The notes: generated by a model not told the origin, from the sequence alone. DNA of 64,000 bases from Nematostella vectensis (GCF_932526225.1 NC_064043.1:14942085-15006084); one strand, 5' to 3'; positions 14,301 to 29,300 are shown, counted from the first letter of the stretch. Program-made: numbers and translations.

Positions 14301-17300
14301 GCCATTCGTCGGAGCAGGAAGGAACTAAAAGTAACTTGCCTTGAGAAAGTGGGTAACGGATGGTCCTTGAACAGAGTTCATATGTTCCTTGTGACACCAC
14401 ATCTGTACGGATAAGTAAGCAAATGGTCAATCTACATAGACAACAATACACAGGAAAAGTAGGCAGTAAGTAAGAGTAAATAAATTATTTTTTATAAGAA
14501 CGTCTAATTTTCAGTTGAGGCTGGGCCGTTCTTATTTTTGGAACATTTAAAGGATGACAAGGTTCTTATCGATGTTCTTAAATTTCAGTGCATATAAGAA
14601 AAATAATAAAATCTCGATGAAGTATTAGAAAGGGAATTGTATAAGTGTTCAAATTTTTTGCCTGCTATCTGAGCCTCGACATGCTCTTAGAATTTTGTGA
14701 AATCTCAGGCCGAACGTTCTTTTAAATACCATCATGGAGATCAAAATATAATTTTGTTTTTAGGTTAATAATTTCAACTCACATGAATTCATGATTATGC
14801 CATCGGAGCTGGGTCTCCAATCGCTCGCCTGTTTGTCAAACTTGTCAGGGAACCACAGACAGAACCGGTTGAATTTGCCTTTACTGACGAACGAGGCGCT
14901 GGAGCAACAGGACAGCATCATCTCATCCACTGACAACACCATCGCGGCAGAGGGCTCCGGGTCTGGCAACAACAACATAATCAACATCAACAAGTAATTA
15001 TAATAGCAGCAACAATATCAACAAAAACAACATCACCACCAACAAAAAACAACAGCAACAGAGAGCGCCATTGCAACTGAGGGCTCAGTTTTTAGCAACA
15101 ACAAAAACAGAATTAACAACAGCAGCAACTTATCATAACAACAACAACAGCGGACACCATCCCAGCCAATACGTTACAAAAATAACGACGACAAAGAGAA
15201 CAACAACAGAAATAATTAAAATAGCAACATCAAAATTGCATGCTTTTGGGTCTATACATCGTCAGCAACAGGAATATAGAAAGACAAATATAACCAAACA
15301 ACAACAGCAATCTATAGCGCCTTGCACTAAGAAATCATGTCACTCGTCACGTTAGAGAGCGATGGTAAAAAAAATCTCCCAATGAAAATGAGCCCTTTCT
15401 GATATAGAAACATTTTGGCTGATTCGCAAGCGCCGCCAAAAGCAGGAGCGCGGGAGAGTCTGCTACCTAAAAAGTAACGTATTTTTTTAGTACAAGTCGT
15501 CTATTTGCCTATTACAGTCCACCTGTACATCTCATTTGAAATGCTTGAGCTGCGCCATCTTTAGCATTGTACAGCGGTATACATATTCCAAGCATATCAA
15601 TGTTCAGCTGCAGAAACAGGGATCCTGACAACTGGGCGGCGTGAGTGCGGGCTGGAAGTTTCTCCAGAACAGCCTGGGTCGCAGTGTGAACCTGAAACAA
15701 GCACAGAGCACTGTCATGGGAGTCAGAAGTACATATTGTTTGTCAAACCGGCAGATGTGAGGACGGATAATCACCAAAGAAACGAGACAACAGGGCCCAG
15801 GTAACCCCCTCCATATAGACTGGAATATTTATAGTCGAATACCCCCTCCATATAGACAGGAATATTTATAGTCGAATACCCCCTCCATATAGACTGGAAT
15901 ATTTATAGTCGAATACCCCCTCCATATAGACAGGGATATTTATAGTCGAATACCCCCTCCATATAGACTGGAATATTTATAGTCGAATACCCCCTCCATA
16001 TAGACTGGAATATTTATAGTCGAATACCCCCTCCATATAGACTGGAATATTTATAGTCGAATACCCCCTCCATATAGACAGGAATATTTATAGTCGAATA
16101 CCCCCTCCATATAGACAGGGATATTTATAGTCAAATACCCCCTCTATATAGACAGGGATATTTATAGTCGAATACCCCCTCCATATAGACAGGGATATTT
16201 ATAGTCAAATACCCCCTCTATATAGACTGGGATATTTATAGTCGAATACCCCCTCCATAAAGACTGGAATATTTATAGTCGAATACCCCCTCCATATAGA
16301 CAGGAATATTTATAGTCGAATACCCCCTCCATATAGACAGGAATATTTATAGTCGAATACCCCCTCCATATAGACTGGAATATTTATAGTCGAATACCCC
16401 CTCCATATAGACAGGAATATTTATAGTCGAATGCCCCCTCCATATAGACAGGAATATTTATAGGCGAATACCCCCTCCATATAGACAGGAATATTTATAG
16501 TCAAACACCCCTCCCCCCATATAGACAGGAATATTTATAGTCGAATACCCCCTCCATATAGACAGGAATATTTATAGTCGAATACCCCCTCCATATAGAC
16601 AGGAATATTTATAGTAAAATACCCCCTCCATATAGACTGGAATATTTATAGTCGAATACCCCCTCCATATAGACAGGGATATTTATAGTAGAATACCCCC
16701 TCCATATAGACAGGAATATTTATAGTCAAATACCCCCTCCATATAGACAGGAATATTTATAGTCGAATACCCCCTCCATATAGACTGGAATATCTATAGT
16801 CGAATACCCCTCCATATAGACAGGAATATTTATAGTCGAATACCCCCTCCATATAGACAGGAATGTTTATAGTCGAATACCCCCTCCATATAGACTGGAA
16901 TATTTATAGTCGAATACCCCCTCCATATAGACAGGAATATTTATAGTCGAATACCCCCTCCATATAGACTGGAATATTTATAGTCCAATACCCCCTCCAT
17001 ATAGACAGGGATATTTATAGTCGAATACCCCCTCCATATAGACTGGAATATTTATAGTCGAATACCCCCTCCATATAGACTGGAATATTTATAGTCGAAT
17101 ACCCCCTCCATATAGACTGGAATATTTATAGTCGAATACCCCCTCCATATAGACAAGAATATTTATAGTCGAATACCCCTCCATATAAAAAGGAATATTT
17201 ATAGTCGAATACCCCCTCTATATAGACAGGAATATTTATAGTCCAATACCCCCTCAATATAGACAGGAATATTTATAGTCGAATACCCCCTCCATATAGA

Positions 17301-20300
17301 CTGGAATATTTATAGTCGAATACTCCCTCCATATAGACAGGAATATTTATAGTCGAATACCCCCTCCATATAGACAGGAATATTTATAGTCGAATACCCC
17401 CTCCATATAGACAAGAATATTTATAGTCGAATACCCCCTCCATATAAACAGGAATATTTATAGTCGAATACCCCCTCCATATAGACAGGAATATTTATAG
17501 TCGAATACCCCCTCCATATAGACAGGAATATTTATAGTCAAATACCCCCTCCATATAGACAAGAATATTTATAGTCGAATACCCCCTCAATATAGACAGG
17601 AATATTTATAGTCGAATACCCCCTCCATATAGACAGGAATATTTATAGTCGAATACCCCCTCCATATAGACAGGAATATTTATAGTCGAATACCCCCTCC
17701 ATATAGACAGGAATATTTATAGTCGAATATCGCGACCCGCGTTTTCAAAACACGATTTGTGGTGGTTTTTTGTTCCGTCAGTAAAACCATTCTGAGCCAA
17801 TCAGAGTCTCGCTTTGTGCACTTCCCTGGCTTTTCTCTGGACGAAAACCAGACAGTGCCGCGAAAGAAAGCCAATGCACTAGGCGAGAGATGGCAAGAAT
17901 CTGATTTGCTTATAATAATTTGACTGGCGGAACAGAAAATCCCAAAAGCAAAAAAAAAAACAAAATCGATGTTTTGAAAATGCGGCGTCGTGATTCGACG
18001 GATTCGACGGTAAAAGAAATAAAAGCTAAAGACAACAAATTTAGCTTCTGACATATGTTCTCCATATTGCCTCCCACCCTATCCCTAGGGATTGGTACCC
18101 TCCCCCTCTCAAGGAGTCCTGGATCCGCCCCTGGAAAGTATTGATTGAGCATGCAGACAAGAAGAGAGTACTAACATCATTGCAGGAACACGTTTCAGTG
18201 GAGTTAATCGACGAGAGGTACTGTGAGATTAAAACACAAGAGGTGAAAGGAAAGAATTTCCAAATACAGACAAGCACAACACAAGGCTAGCTACAGATCA
18301 TCATCAAAGTCCAGAGGAAAAAAGATTAAACAAAAGCCATATATACACCCTGTCGAGAGGAAAGAAGATTAAACAAAAGCCATATATACACCCTGTCGAG
18401 AGGGAAAAAGATTAAACAAAAGCCATATATACACCCTGTCGAGAGGAAAGAAGATTAAACAAAAGCCATATATACACCCTGTCGAGAGGAAAGAAGATTA
18501 AACAAAAGCCATATATACACACTGTCGAGAGGAAAGAAGATTAAACAAAAGCCATATATACACCCTGTCGAGAGGAAAGAAGATCAAACAAAAGCCATAT
18601 ATAAACCCTGTCGAGAGGAAAGAAGATTAAACAAAAGCCATATATACACCCTGTCCAGAGGAAAGAAGATTAAACAAAAGCACAAACAAAAGGGTGTATA
18701 TATATACACCCTGTCCAGAGGAAAGGAGCATTACACGAAAGCTATACGTCCAATTTTCTAAAAAGAAAAACAATGTCAGCGCAAATGCTTGTTCCCAATT
18801 GGGAGCTCTACACTCAAATACCTCGTCAAAATTTCCAAAGAATGCTAAAATATATGTATATGAAATATGCAAATGCATCATTTTCTCATAACAATTGCTT
18901 TGCTGTCGCTATGGGCACTACGGTTTACGAAAGCTTCCGCCAAATACACAAAGCATCTATTTCCAACAGCAAATTCAAGCAAGTAACCGAGATTCTTTCG
19001 ATAAAAAATCGTAAATAAAGTATTAGGCTTTGACTGTTCAAAGTCACGATATAGCTGGCCAAGCCTTACCTCTTCATTGAGCGCCATTCTTTGCTCGTTC
19101 CAATGCTCGTATGCATTCTTGTAGTTCAAGTAGACCAGAACCGCCTTGTCAAATGCAATCTGCTGGGCGTAGATTTTCGGCTGTGTGAGTGTAACAAGGA
19201 AAGTCTCCTTGTCCTCTGTTCCGCGAGTGGAGCTGACATCTTGGAAGGAGTTACGTACGCCTATGTTGGTGCGGAAGTAGGCCATCTGCACGAACTCCAG
19301 CTCGTCGTCGATGATGCGGCTCTGCGAGAGGCACCTGTTATCAGTATCATCTACTGGGATCTTAATAAGACAATAACATGTCAATCATCTGTCAACACTT
19401 GCCGGGTTTTCGCTCACGATTGGTTGTCAGATATGGTAAATCAGAGTACATACCACCGAATTTGTTACTCCCGTCATCCTCGCAAGCTCGCTTGATGCAA
19501 AATGGAAAAAATGCGCGAGCCTGGTCCCGAAATATGGTTTTTCTCAATTGTGATAACCACATTTTTCAATTTTCGCTTATTTGCTCATGGCGGATGATAA
19601 ATGTGTTTATAAGAGATGTGTTCAGTTGAAAACCTATTAATTATCACCTTGGTGAACTCGCCAAGTGAAAGGTTCACATCAACCTGTGCTTTGCCAAACA
19701 ATTTGATGAAGCTGTAACCTGGAATGTAAAAAAAAAATCATTACACGCAAGAAAACAATTTTATTTTGCAATGCGACGCGCGCTACCGTGGCCACCTTGA
19801 CAATATTTTGAAGTTAAAAAGGATGCAGGAGAGATGCTATCTCATTGACATTAACTCCTCTAACAAGCCAGCGAGGCAAAGAAATGCTTCGGTGCACATC
19901 TTTCCCATGCTCGAGGATCCGGCATATTTTGCGCTTCCAAAGATCACTACCGGGAGCGCCCGCAAAGTACGCTGGACCTCGAGAATGCATCGTTCCACGT
20001 CGGGATCCCCTATTTATGTAAGTTTGTGTCAATCAAACTGTTACTGCGATGCTTATTATTGGTTAACCTTTTTGAGGCGCGCGTTGTACTATAAAACCTC
20101 AATATAAAGGTTACATGTAAAAATATGGTTCCAAATATCATACAATTTAATAATCAATATTTCACATGTTCCATTAAATTCCACATGAACGCAAAGAAAA
20201 AGCTTATTTCACTCAAGGTTTTCACTTTCATTAGCGCAATACTTGTTTCAATTAAATGGTGCCCATCTCAGAGAATGTAAGCACTATATAGTACATATTT

Positions 20301-23300
20301 GAGTGATGGCGCATATCGTGCAAGGGAATGGTACAGTTATACCGATATTTCGCCTCTTTACACAGATATTTTCTTAACTAAAGCAAATAAAGATCATATA
20401 CAGAAAATGTACACAAAAGGGATCGGACAAGACCTATGACATCTTAACTTTAATGTAAAATCCGGGATAACGCTTTGCCAAATCTTGAAAGTATGCAACT
20501 ATTGTAACCCACATAGTCTTTCATATGGTCTTTTGACTTTGAAGGCTTCAACCTAGAAGGTGAAGTTAAAGATAGGACTGGATATACTAAGTCGAGATAA
20601 GGGGTTTGGGTCCTTACTTTGCCTGAGCTGTCCTGGCTCTGGGGGAGACGGAATAGCGTTCGACACTTCAAGAGCCATCACCCCGGTATCCAGTCGTACC
20701 GCGGTTGATGACGGGGTCGTAGCCGTCACTTGGATGCCCTGAAAGAAAAGCTCTTCATCAAATACTTAAGATAAAAAAGGGTTACCACCACGCGAATTTA
20801 TGCTCCATCATTAGACTACACACACAAAAACAAAGCACCCTTTATCATAAGCTTTGCTATATAAGGACAGTGTAATTAATCAACACTTTGCAGTGTCCAC
20901 TTTTTTTAAGTTTGTTTCTCAAAACTAAACATCGCGTGAGATTTATTGTAAGGTATTGGAAAGGTCATGGCAATTAAATAGACAGGTATGACGAAATTTA
21001 TTGGTAGTGGTATGTATTTGTAATATATTTATATTACTTTGCAACAGCAATAACGTTACCAATTCACATAGTATTGAAGCGTTCCGCTGTCATACAAGTA
21101 GACTGAAGTGCAGCAGTACGATGTCCATGTTTATAGTATTGTAGCTTAACGTTTAAGTCACCTTTAGAGTAAGTTTGAATGAGTAGAGAATAGGCACTTC
21201 CTTTTCTTTGGTGGAATCAATGCTATCCACAGACGCGCTCCGCCATAGCGGTACAGGCTGGCTCTCGCCCGACACTCGCTGCAACACTTCATTCACTTCC
21301 TGAGAAACATAAGCAATAACATCTTATTCACCTCCTGAGAGACATAAGCAATAACACCTCATTTACCTCATGTGAAACATAAGCAATAACAACTTATTCA
21401 CCTAATGAGAGACATGAGCTATAACACCTTATTCACCTCTTATGAAACATAAGCAATAACACCTTATTCACCTCCTGACACACAAGGAATAACACCTTAT
21501 TCCCCTCCTGTAAAACATAAGCAACAACACCTCATTCACATCCTGGGAGACATAAGCAATAACACCTCATTCACATCCTGAGGGACATAAGCAATAACAC
21601 CTCATTCACATCCTGAGGGACATAAGCAATAACACCTTATTCACCTCCTGAGAGACATAAGCAATAACACCTCATTCACATCCTGAGAGACATAAGCAAT
21701 AACACCTCATTCACATCCTGAGGGACATAAGCAATAACACCTTATTCACCTCCTGAGAGACATAAGCAATAACACCTTATTCACATCCTGAGGGACATAA
21801 GCAATAACACCTCATTCACATCCTGAGGGACATAAGCAATAACACCTCATTCACATCCTGAGGGACATAAGCAATAACACCTCATTCACATCCTGAGGGA
21901 CATAAGCAATAACACCTCATTCACATCCTGAGGGACATAAGCAATAACACCTCATTCACATCCTGAGGGACATAAGCAATAACACCTTATTCACCTCCTG
22001 AGAGACACAAGGAATAACACCTCATTCACATCCTGAGGGACATAAGCAATAACACCTCATTCACATCCTGAGGGACATAAGCAATAACACCTTATTCACC
22101 TCCTGAGAGACACAAGGAATAACACCTCATTCACATCCTGAGGGACATAAGCAATAACACCTCATTCACATCCTGAGGGACATAAGCAATAACACCTTAT
22201 TCACATCCTGAGGGACATAAGCAATAACACGTTATTCACCTCCTGAGGGACATAAGCAATAATATTCAGCTAAAAAGTGTCTACTGTCACAGAGACAGAC
22301 AAGCAGCTTTAGTAGAGAATTGTTATCATATGGTAAAAGCCAATCTGTTGTAGTAGACCAACGTCAATCAAACGGAAATTGCCAATCAGTTGTAGTAAAG
22401 CAACGTCAATCATACGGTAATAACCAATCAGCTGTAGTAAACCAACGTCAAACATACGTTAATAGCCAATCAGCTGTAGTAAACCTACGTCAATCATACG
22501 GCGATAGCCAATGCCTTACCTTCATGAAGCTTTTCTGCACAAACACAAGATGATTTAGCAAGTCTGTGGTGAGGCTATGCTGGAACGCCCCGACCTCAGC
22601 AGCAGCGTTCAGTCTCCCCTTGGTCCCTGTGTAGTACACACGGATCCAATCTCTGTTAGCGTTAGGTTTGGCTTCGCCTCTAGCTGGCCGGGAGGGTCTG
22701 GACGTGAAATCACCTGACACTGTGACAGGCGGCAGCTCCACCTCGGTGGATGAAGGAATGTTGGACTCGACGGACTGGACCTACGGATGAAAAAAGTGGA
22801 ATAAGGAAAGGCCAGAATCTATATGTATTCTTAATACTCTAGATAACTGGACCTAAGGATTGAAAAAAGTGGAATAAAGAGAGACTGAATCTAGAGATGT
22901 CCTTGATACTTAAGATAACTGGACCTAAGGATTGAAAAAAGTGGAATCAAGGACTCAAACTAACTGTCATTCACTAGACGAAATCAACTAGACGAGTTCG
23001 GGCTAGGATTCACATGTTATACTTTACCTTTGATGAGAACATAAGGCTGTGCGTTGGCATGGAAACTTTAAACAGGCTGTTCTTTCCGGTGCATCCATTT
23101 GCCGATACCCGACCGATCTAAAAATAAAAACAATATGACGCGCCAATTTTAGGGAGTAGAAAGAAAATCGTAATATACCATAAATATCCCCTGAGGAGAA
23201 ACTAACGGTAAAACTATTTACCCATGCAGAAAAAGAAAGATCGGGACAAGCATGGGTGGTGAGTCTGCATCCATGTGGGCAATTAGAGTTGGCGAGTGTT

Positions 23301-26300
23301 GGTCAATTGGGCGAAGGACCAAGTGAATCCCAAACGCCGCTCGTCATAGGCATCCATAAGAAGCGTTTAATCTCCTTTGGATCTAACCCTGTAGCCCGAT
23401 GTCAGTAGAGTGAACGGAAGAGTGAAGCCGTTCAGAATTAAAACTAGTATAAAAATATGCAACTAGAAGTTGCTAGTGGCTGGTAGATCTTGATAGATCC
23501 ATCTATCAACATTTACCCTTATCGGGCTTACCCTGTAGCCCGCTTTTAGTGACGGCAGCAGAGAGGCCCCAAGAGTGAAGCCCTTGAGAACTACATTGAA
23601 CGTGACCCGAGGCATGCTAGCATCGTTCCCGTCCACGCTATCCATTGGGGAGAAAGCCTTAAATCCAGTTGGGGAGGCAAAGTGCTGCTTGACAAACTCT
23701 GCTGGGACCCCTGAGATCCTACGGCTGATGCGCGTCGAGCTCGCATCCCAGCTTCCCATTGACCTGTCAGTAAATAAATGATTGGTCGTAACCACACCTC
23801 ATTTAGCCGAAAGATCTCTATATGAATATCGTACATGGATGAGGTGGTTGCCTTCAACTGGTTTGAGACTTGGCATACATCTCATTATTAATAACTCGAG
23901 AAAACAATCCATTCAACTTTAAATCAAATAGGTCCTGACCCTTCTTGTTGCCCATGCGCTTGAACTTGACAACCTTCAAGGCTAAAAGGCGTCTTGACTT
24001 CTTCTTCTTCTTCTTCTTCTTGACAAAAAATGTTTCCCTGTCTTCTCGTGAAAATATACCTTATAGAGTAAGAACTCGCTGAGAGATTGTAGAAGCTCCA
24101 CTCACCGTATCACTGATAGCAGAGTCTGTATGAGCTCCACTCACCGTATCACTGATAGCAGTCTGTATGAGCTCCACTCACCGTCTCACTGAGTCTGTAT
24201 GAGCTCCACTCACCGTATCACTGATCGCTGAGTCTGTACGATCTCCATTCACCATATCACTGATCACTGAGTCTGTATGAGCTCCACTCACCGTATCACT
24301 GATCGCTGAGTCTGTATGAGCTCCACTCACCGTATCACTGATCGCTGAGTCTGTATGAGCTCCACTCACCGTATCACTGATCGCTGAGTCTGTACGATCT
24401 CCATTCACCATATCACTGATCGCTGAGTCTGTATGAGCTCCACTCACCGTATCACTGATCGCTGAGTCTGTATGAGCTCCACTCACCGTATCACTGATCG
24501 CTGAGTCTGTATGAGCCCCACTCACCGTATCACTGAGTCTGTTTGAGCTCCACTCACCGTATTACTGACCGCCGAGTCTGTATGAGCTCCACTCACCGTA
24601 TCACTGATCGCTGAGTCTGTATGAGCTCCACTCACCGTATCACTGATCGCTGAGTCTGTATGAGCTCCACTCACCGTATCACTGATAGCAGAGTCTGTAT
24701 GAGCTCCACTCACCGTATCACTGATAGCAGAGTTTGTATGAGCTCCACTCACCGTATCACTAATCGCTGAGTCTGTATGAGCTCCACTCACCGTATCACT
24801 GATAGCAGAGTCTGTATGAGCTCCACTCACCGTATCACTGATAGCAGAGTCTGTATGAGCTCCACTCACCGTATCACTGAGTCTGTATGAGCTCCACTCA
24901 CCGTATCACTGATCGCTGAGTCTGTATGAGCTCCACTCACCGTATCACTGATCGCCGAGTCTGTATGAGCTCCACTCACCGTATCACTGATCGCCGAGTC
25001 TGTATGAGCTCCACTCACCGTATCACTGATAGCAGAGTCTGTATGAGCTCCACTCACCGTATCACTGATAGCAGAGTCTGTATGAGCTCCACTCACCGTA
25101 TCACTGAGTCTGTATGAGCTCCACTCACCGTATCACTGAGTCTGTATGAGCTCCACTCACCGTATCACTGATCGCTGAGTCTGTATGAGCTCCACTCACC
25201 GTATCACTGATCGCCGAGTCTGTATGAGCTCCACTCACCGTATCACTGATCGCCGAGTCTGTATGAGCTCCACTCACCGTATCACTGATAGCAGAGTCTG
25301 TATGAGCTCCACTCACCGTATCACTGATAGCAGAGTCTGTATGAGCTCCACTCACCGTATCACTGAGTCTGTATGAGCTCCACTCACCGTATCACTGATC
25401 GCCGAGTCTGTATGAGCTCCACTCACCGTATCACTGATCGCTGAGTCTGTATGAGCTCCACTCACCGTATCACTGATAGCAGAGTCTGTATGAGCTCCAC
25501 TCACCGTATCACTGATAGCAGAGTTTGTATGAGCTCCACTCACCGTATCACTGATCGCTGAGTCTGTATGAGCTCCACTCACCATATCACTGATAGCAGA
25601 GTCTGTATGAGCTCCACTCACCGTATCACTGATCGCTGAGTCTGTACGAGCTCCACTCACCGTATCACTGATAGCAGAGTCTGTATGAGCTCAACTCACC
25701 GTATCACTGATAGCAGAGTCTGTATGAGCTCCACTCACCGTATCACTGATAGCAGAGTCTGTATGAGCTCCACTCACCGTATCACTGATAGCAGAGTCTG
25801 TATGTGCTCAACTCACCGTATCACTGATCGCTGAGTCTGTATGTCACTGATGTGGCGAGATATCGCGCGCGAACTGCGGGTCATCATCGTGTGAAGCGCC
25901 ACCGGATGTTGCGGGATGTCAATCTCGATCAGTCCAAGCGTCAGTAATGCCAGGTTCTTTTCTTGATCACGATCATGTGAGGATGTGTATAAGGCATGAG
26001 AACGATTCAAGTGGCATGTTATAACAGTTCTGTCGAAAAAATAAAAGAATCATAAAAGAACTGGAATTATAAATGAAAACACTAGGAAATGGTTTATTTT
26101 ATTAATGCCGTATACTACCGTGTTGCCCAACTGTAATTTATTTCTAGTGTTTTGTAGACTTACCCCGCAACTTACCTATAACTGTCTGAATTAGGTAGGT
26201 CCCATTAATACTCTGTAGTTATGCCTAGTGCACACTAGCGACATATCGACATAACGACATGGGCGCGCGCACTCTTATCTTCGACATAACGACAGGGACA

Positions 26301-29300
26301 TAATGACATAAAAGAAAGAACATGTTTTTTTTCTTTTATGTCATTATGTCCATGTCGTTGTGTCGGGCTAAACATAGTGCGCGCGCCCATGTCGTTATGT
26401 CGATATGTTGCTAGTGTGCACTAGGCATTACAGATTACTCTTTTAATAACTTGCCTGGTCTGCCGTTGGACTTTTTCTAGCAGGGAAACACTGATACTTC
26501 CAAGGTGCGCAGACACAGAGCCCGTACATTGACCTGTAAAAAAGTTAAGAATTATGGACAGTACGGAGAATCCCTGCGTATAAGATGTCTACTTAAAAAA
26601 CGTACATCGACCTGTAATGAAAGTCAGGCATTACAGACTACCTCCCCGTTTTAGATATCTACTTAAAATGATATTTTTCCGATCAAATCTCATCACCCGA
26701 TTTTGACTCACCAAAGCTTGGCCCATCCATCTCGCCCCTTCTTGTTACTGAAGAATTTACGTCTTTTATTTCTGTCTCTAGGACCAGTCCACCGATCATA
26801 GCAAGCAGTCGGGTTCGGGGTAGGGTGACCACACCTGAGAGGGTGTAGTCGGGGAGTGTCAGCTCGTGCCAGTCCCTGTGGCTAATATCGGACTGGCGAG
26901 TGCTTTGGGAGGCTGGTCCCGATGGACGCCTGCGGGGGCCGTCTTCAATGTCTATACGTACATCACATGGTTTTTCTGGCGATATTCGTTCTGTAAAATG
27001 AGAATGGCTAGAATGATAATGAATTCTTAGGGTGGTGTTTGTGTTTTGGCATTGATCGATGGATGTTTCTACACTTAAACCAACAATAAAGTACAAATAG
27101 ATATATAAAAAAATAAACCCGAGTTCTTTCTTGGAACATTACCCAAATGAATCGAAAAGATCGGAGGACAAATGCCTGATTGAGCCCCTTTACACAGAAC
27201 CGTTTCCGCTGTTGCATTCATATTTCAAATGCGTCGAATATATGGAGCCAGCCCTTGATGGACGAAAAAAGATAGCTAGCTATACGAGACCCGTGTAAAC
27301 AGAGAGAGAAAATTCTCACGGTTCTGCGTAAACACCGCTCCCGGGTACACATTTGTGAGCAATCATGAATTCCACAGGCACCATGTAAAAGGGGCCTTTC
27401 CTCACCTGCAAAGCCACCTCTTTTCATAAAGCCTTTATTCTTGGCTTCTCTTGGAAGAGAGGAATACAAGTCTAAGACTTGGTACATGATCTTCCAGCAC
27501 TTGACCATGGGGACAGAGGGCTGCTGCCTGGGCGAGCTCCCGGGGACAAACAGCTGAGCGAACTCTGGTACAGGACCGTCAGTGCTGTCCATAGCAACCT
27601 GATGGCAGCACACACAGATAACGTATCACGATTTTAGAACTGGCTTATTTATAATGAAACTCAAATAAGTAACATTGATCTTTAGAGTACGAGGGGTATT
27701 ATTAGTATGCGAGAATCAAAGTTTTAATTAAGCTTGAAGGGTTCGTCATGTCCTGGTGCGCACTAAAGCATCCATTTGTCACGCTGTTGGCTAGTAATTG
27801 TAAAACGATCATATAGTATTTTCCCCGTATTTTCATTGGCTTGCTACCGAAACGAAAAACTCTTGTGCTTGATTTGATTGATTCAATTGGTGTTTTGTTA
27901 GAATGACGAAATGCGGGCTGACAGAGAAGCTTTAACAGCAGCTCTGCAATGCCCATCTTTTCGATGGCTAGAAGCCCTTTCACATTTACGGTCCACATAT
28001 CCACACTTACCTTGGACTCGGAATAGCTCAACAGCAACTCGACCATATCCGCCATCTGTATGGTCAGACGCACAAATGATAGGTTCACCCGCTGAGTGAT
28101 CGTACCGCAGCTGACATTGAACTTAACCGAGGTAGCCTTGGAACTAGTCAGGTCATCGCCCGACTCCCCGTGCGGCAACCTATCTCGTACCAGTTTAAAA
28201 CAGAACTCTTTGGCGAGAAAGACTGGGTCGGCATCACTGAATAGCTGAAAGATAAGAGTTAACAGCTACAATTTAACGCTACCACATGACGACAAGGAAA
28301 CATTAGCAGGCGACGTCACGCCAAATCAGCGGGATTACATTCGCATGTGTGTAATTCTACCTGTTTGCTAATAGAAGGCTTGTCCTCATCTGCGGCGGAG
28401 GTCTTGCCCTCCCCCTTCCCTTTGCTTTTAGTCAGATTGTCAAACCCACCACTCACAAGGTCCATTCGCACATACCTGAGAAGAAAACCAAAATATCAAT
28501 AACCAGTAACTAGTAACCACTTTTAAGGCCCAGTCAGACTGCACTGAATCGATTCAGATTTAAGAATGGTGTTACAAGTTTAGGAGTTGGCCAAAGAAAA
28601 TTGAGAAATTTGCATATTTAGCGTGAGACCCTCGATCTACGTCATCGATCCAATCCCCTTTTTGGCGCTTCCACAAATGTAAGGGGTAACCCTCGAAGCT
28701 CTGTTAAACTATCTGATTCTATTCAGATAAATTATGATAACCTGGAAGCTTGTTTATTCTTCGCCTGTTCAGATAAAATGCTATATGCTAAAATGCTATA
28801 TAACTTAAATGGATGTGAGCAAAAAGAAATGTTGAAGGGATGACTAGTCTTTTATTGATAATATAACTAATCAAAGGCTGTATGAGCCAACTAGTGAATA
28901 CAAATGTATTTTCCTAGTTATGTTCTTTTGTGCATAAAAGATATACAGGATACGGAACATAGCATGAACACATCCAAGATGCTGAGAGTACACAAAAATG
29001 TCCTTATACCTTTTTTTTTTCTTTTCGATGTCATGACACACCAAGAACAGTATAATTAATTATTATCATAAAAAGTAAAAAACAAAAAAATGAGCGCCCT
29101 CAATGGGAATCGAACCCGGGTAGCTGCGGTCATAGACCAGTGTTCGCACCGCTAGACTAACGTGCCATTACTGAGTTGACCAGTAATTTGAAATTATTTT
29201 TATTACTATTGGTATCGTAATGATCGAAAAGCTTTTTGCTAGCATGTAAAATTTCAGCATATTCTTTCCGGAAACAAAATAAAATACCCGCAATAATTGA

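Noticed and set aside
14963-15345. Poly-Gln/Asn/Thr coding sequence on the plus strand
   Set aside because: CAA-rich intron beside exon w33; no gene context.
19814-20032. Minus-strand ORF of 72 codons as an exon
   Set aside because: No family similarity, and w29 joins w30 in phase without it.
24178-25660. Minus-strand ORFs of SGAHTDSAISDTV repeats
   Set aside because: Array translation in a frame different from exon w24.
29092-29166. Functional tRNA gene
   Set aside because: Acceptor and anticodon stems do not pair; only the A and B boxes are convincing.
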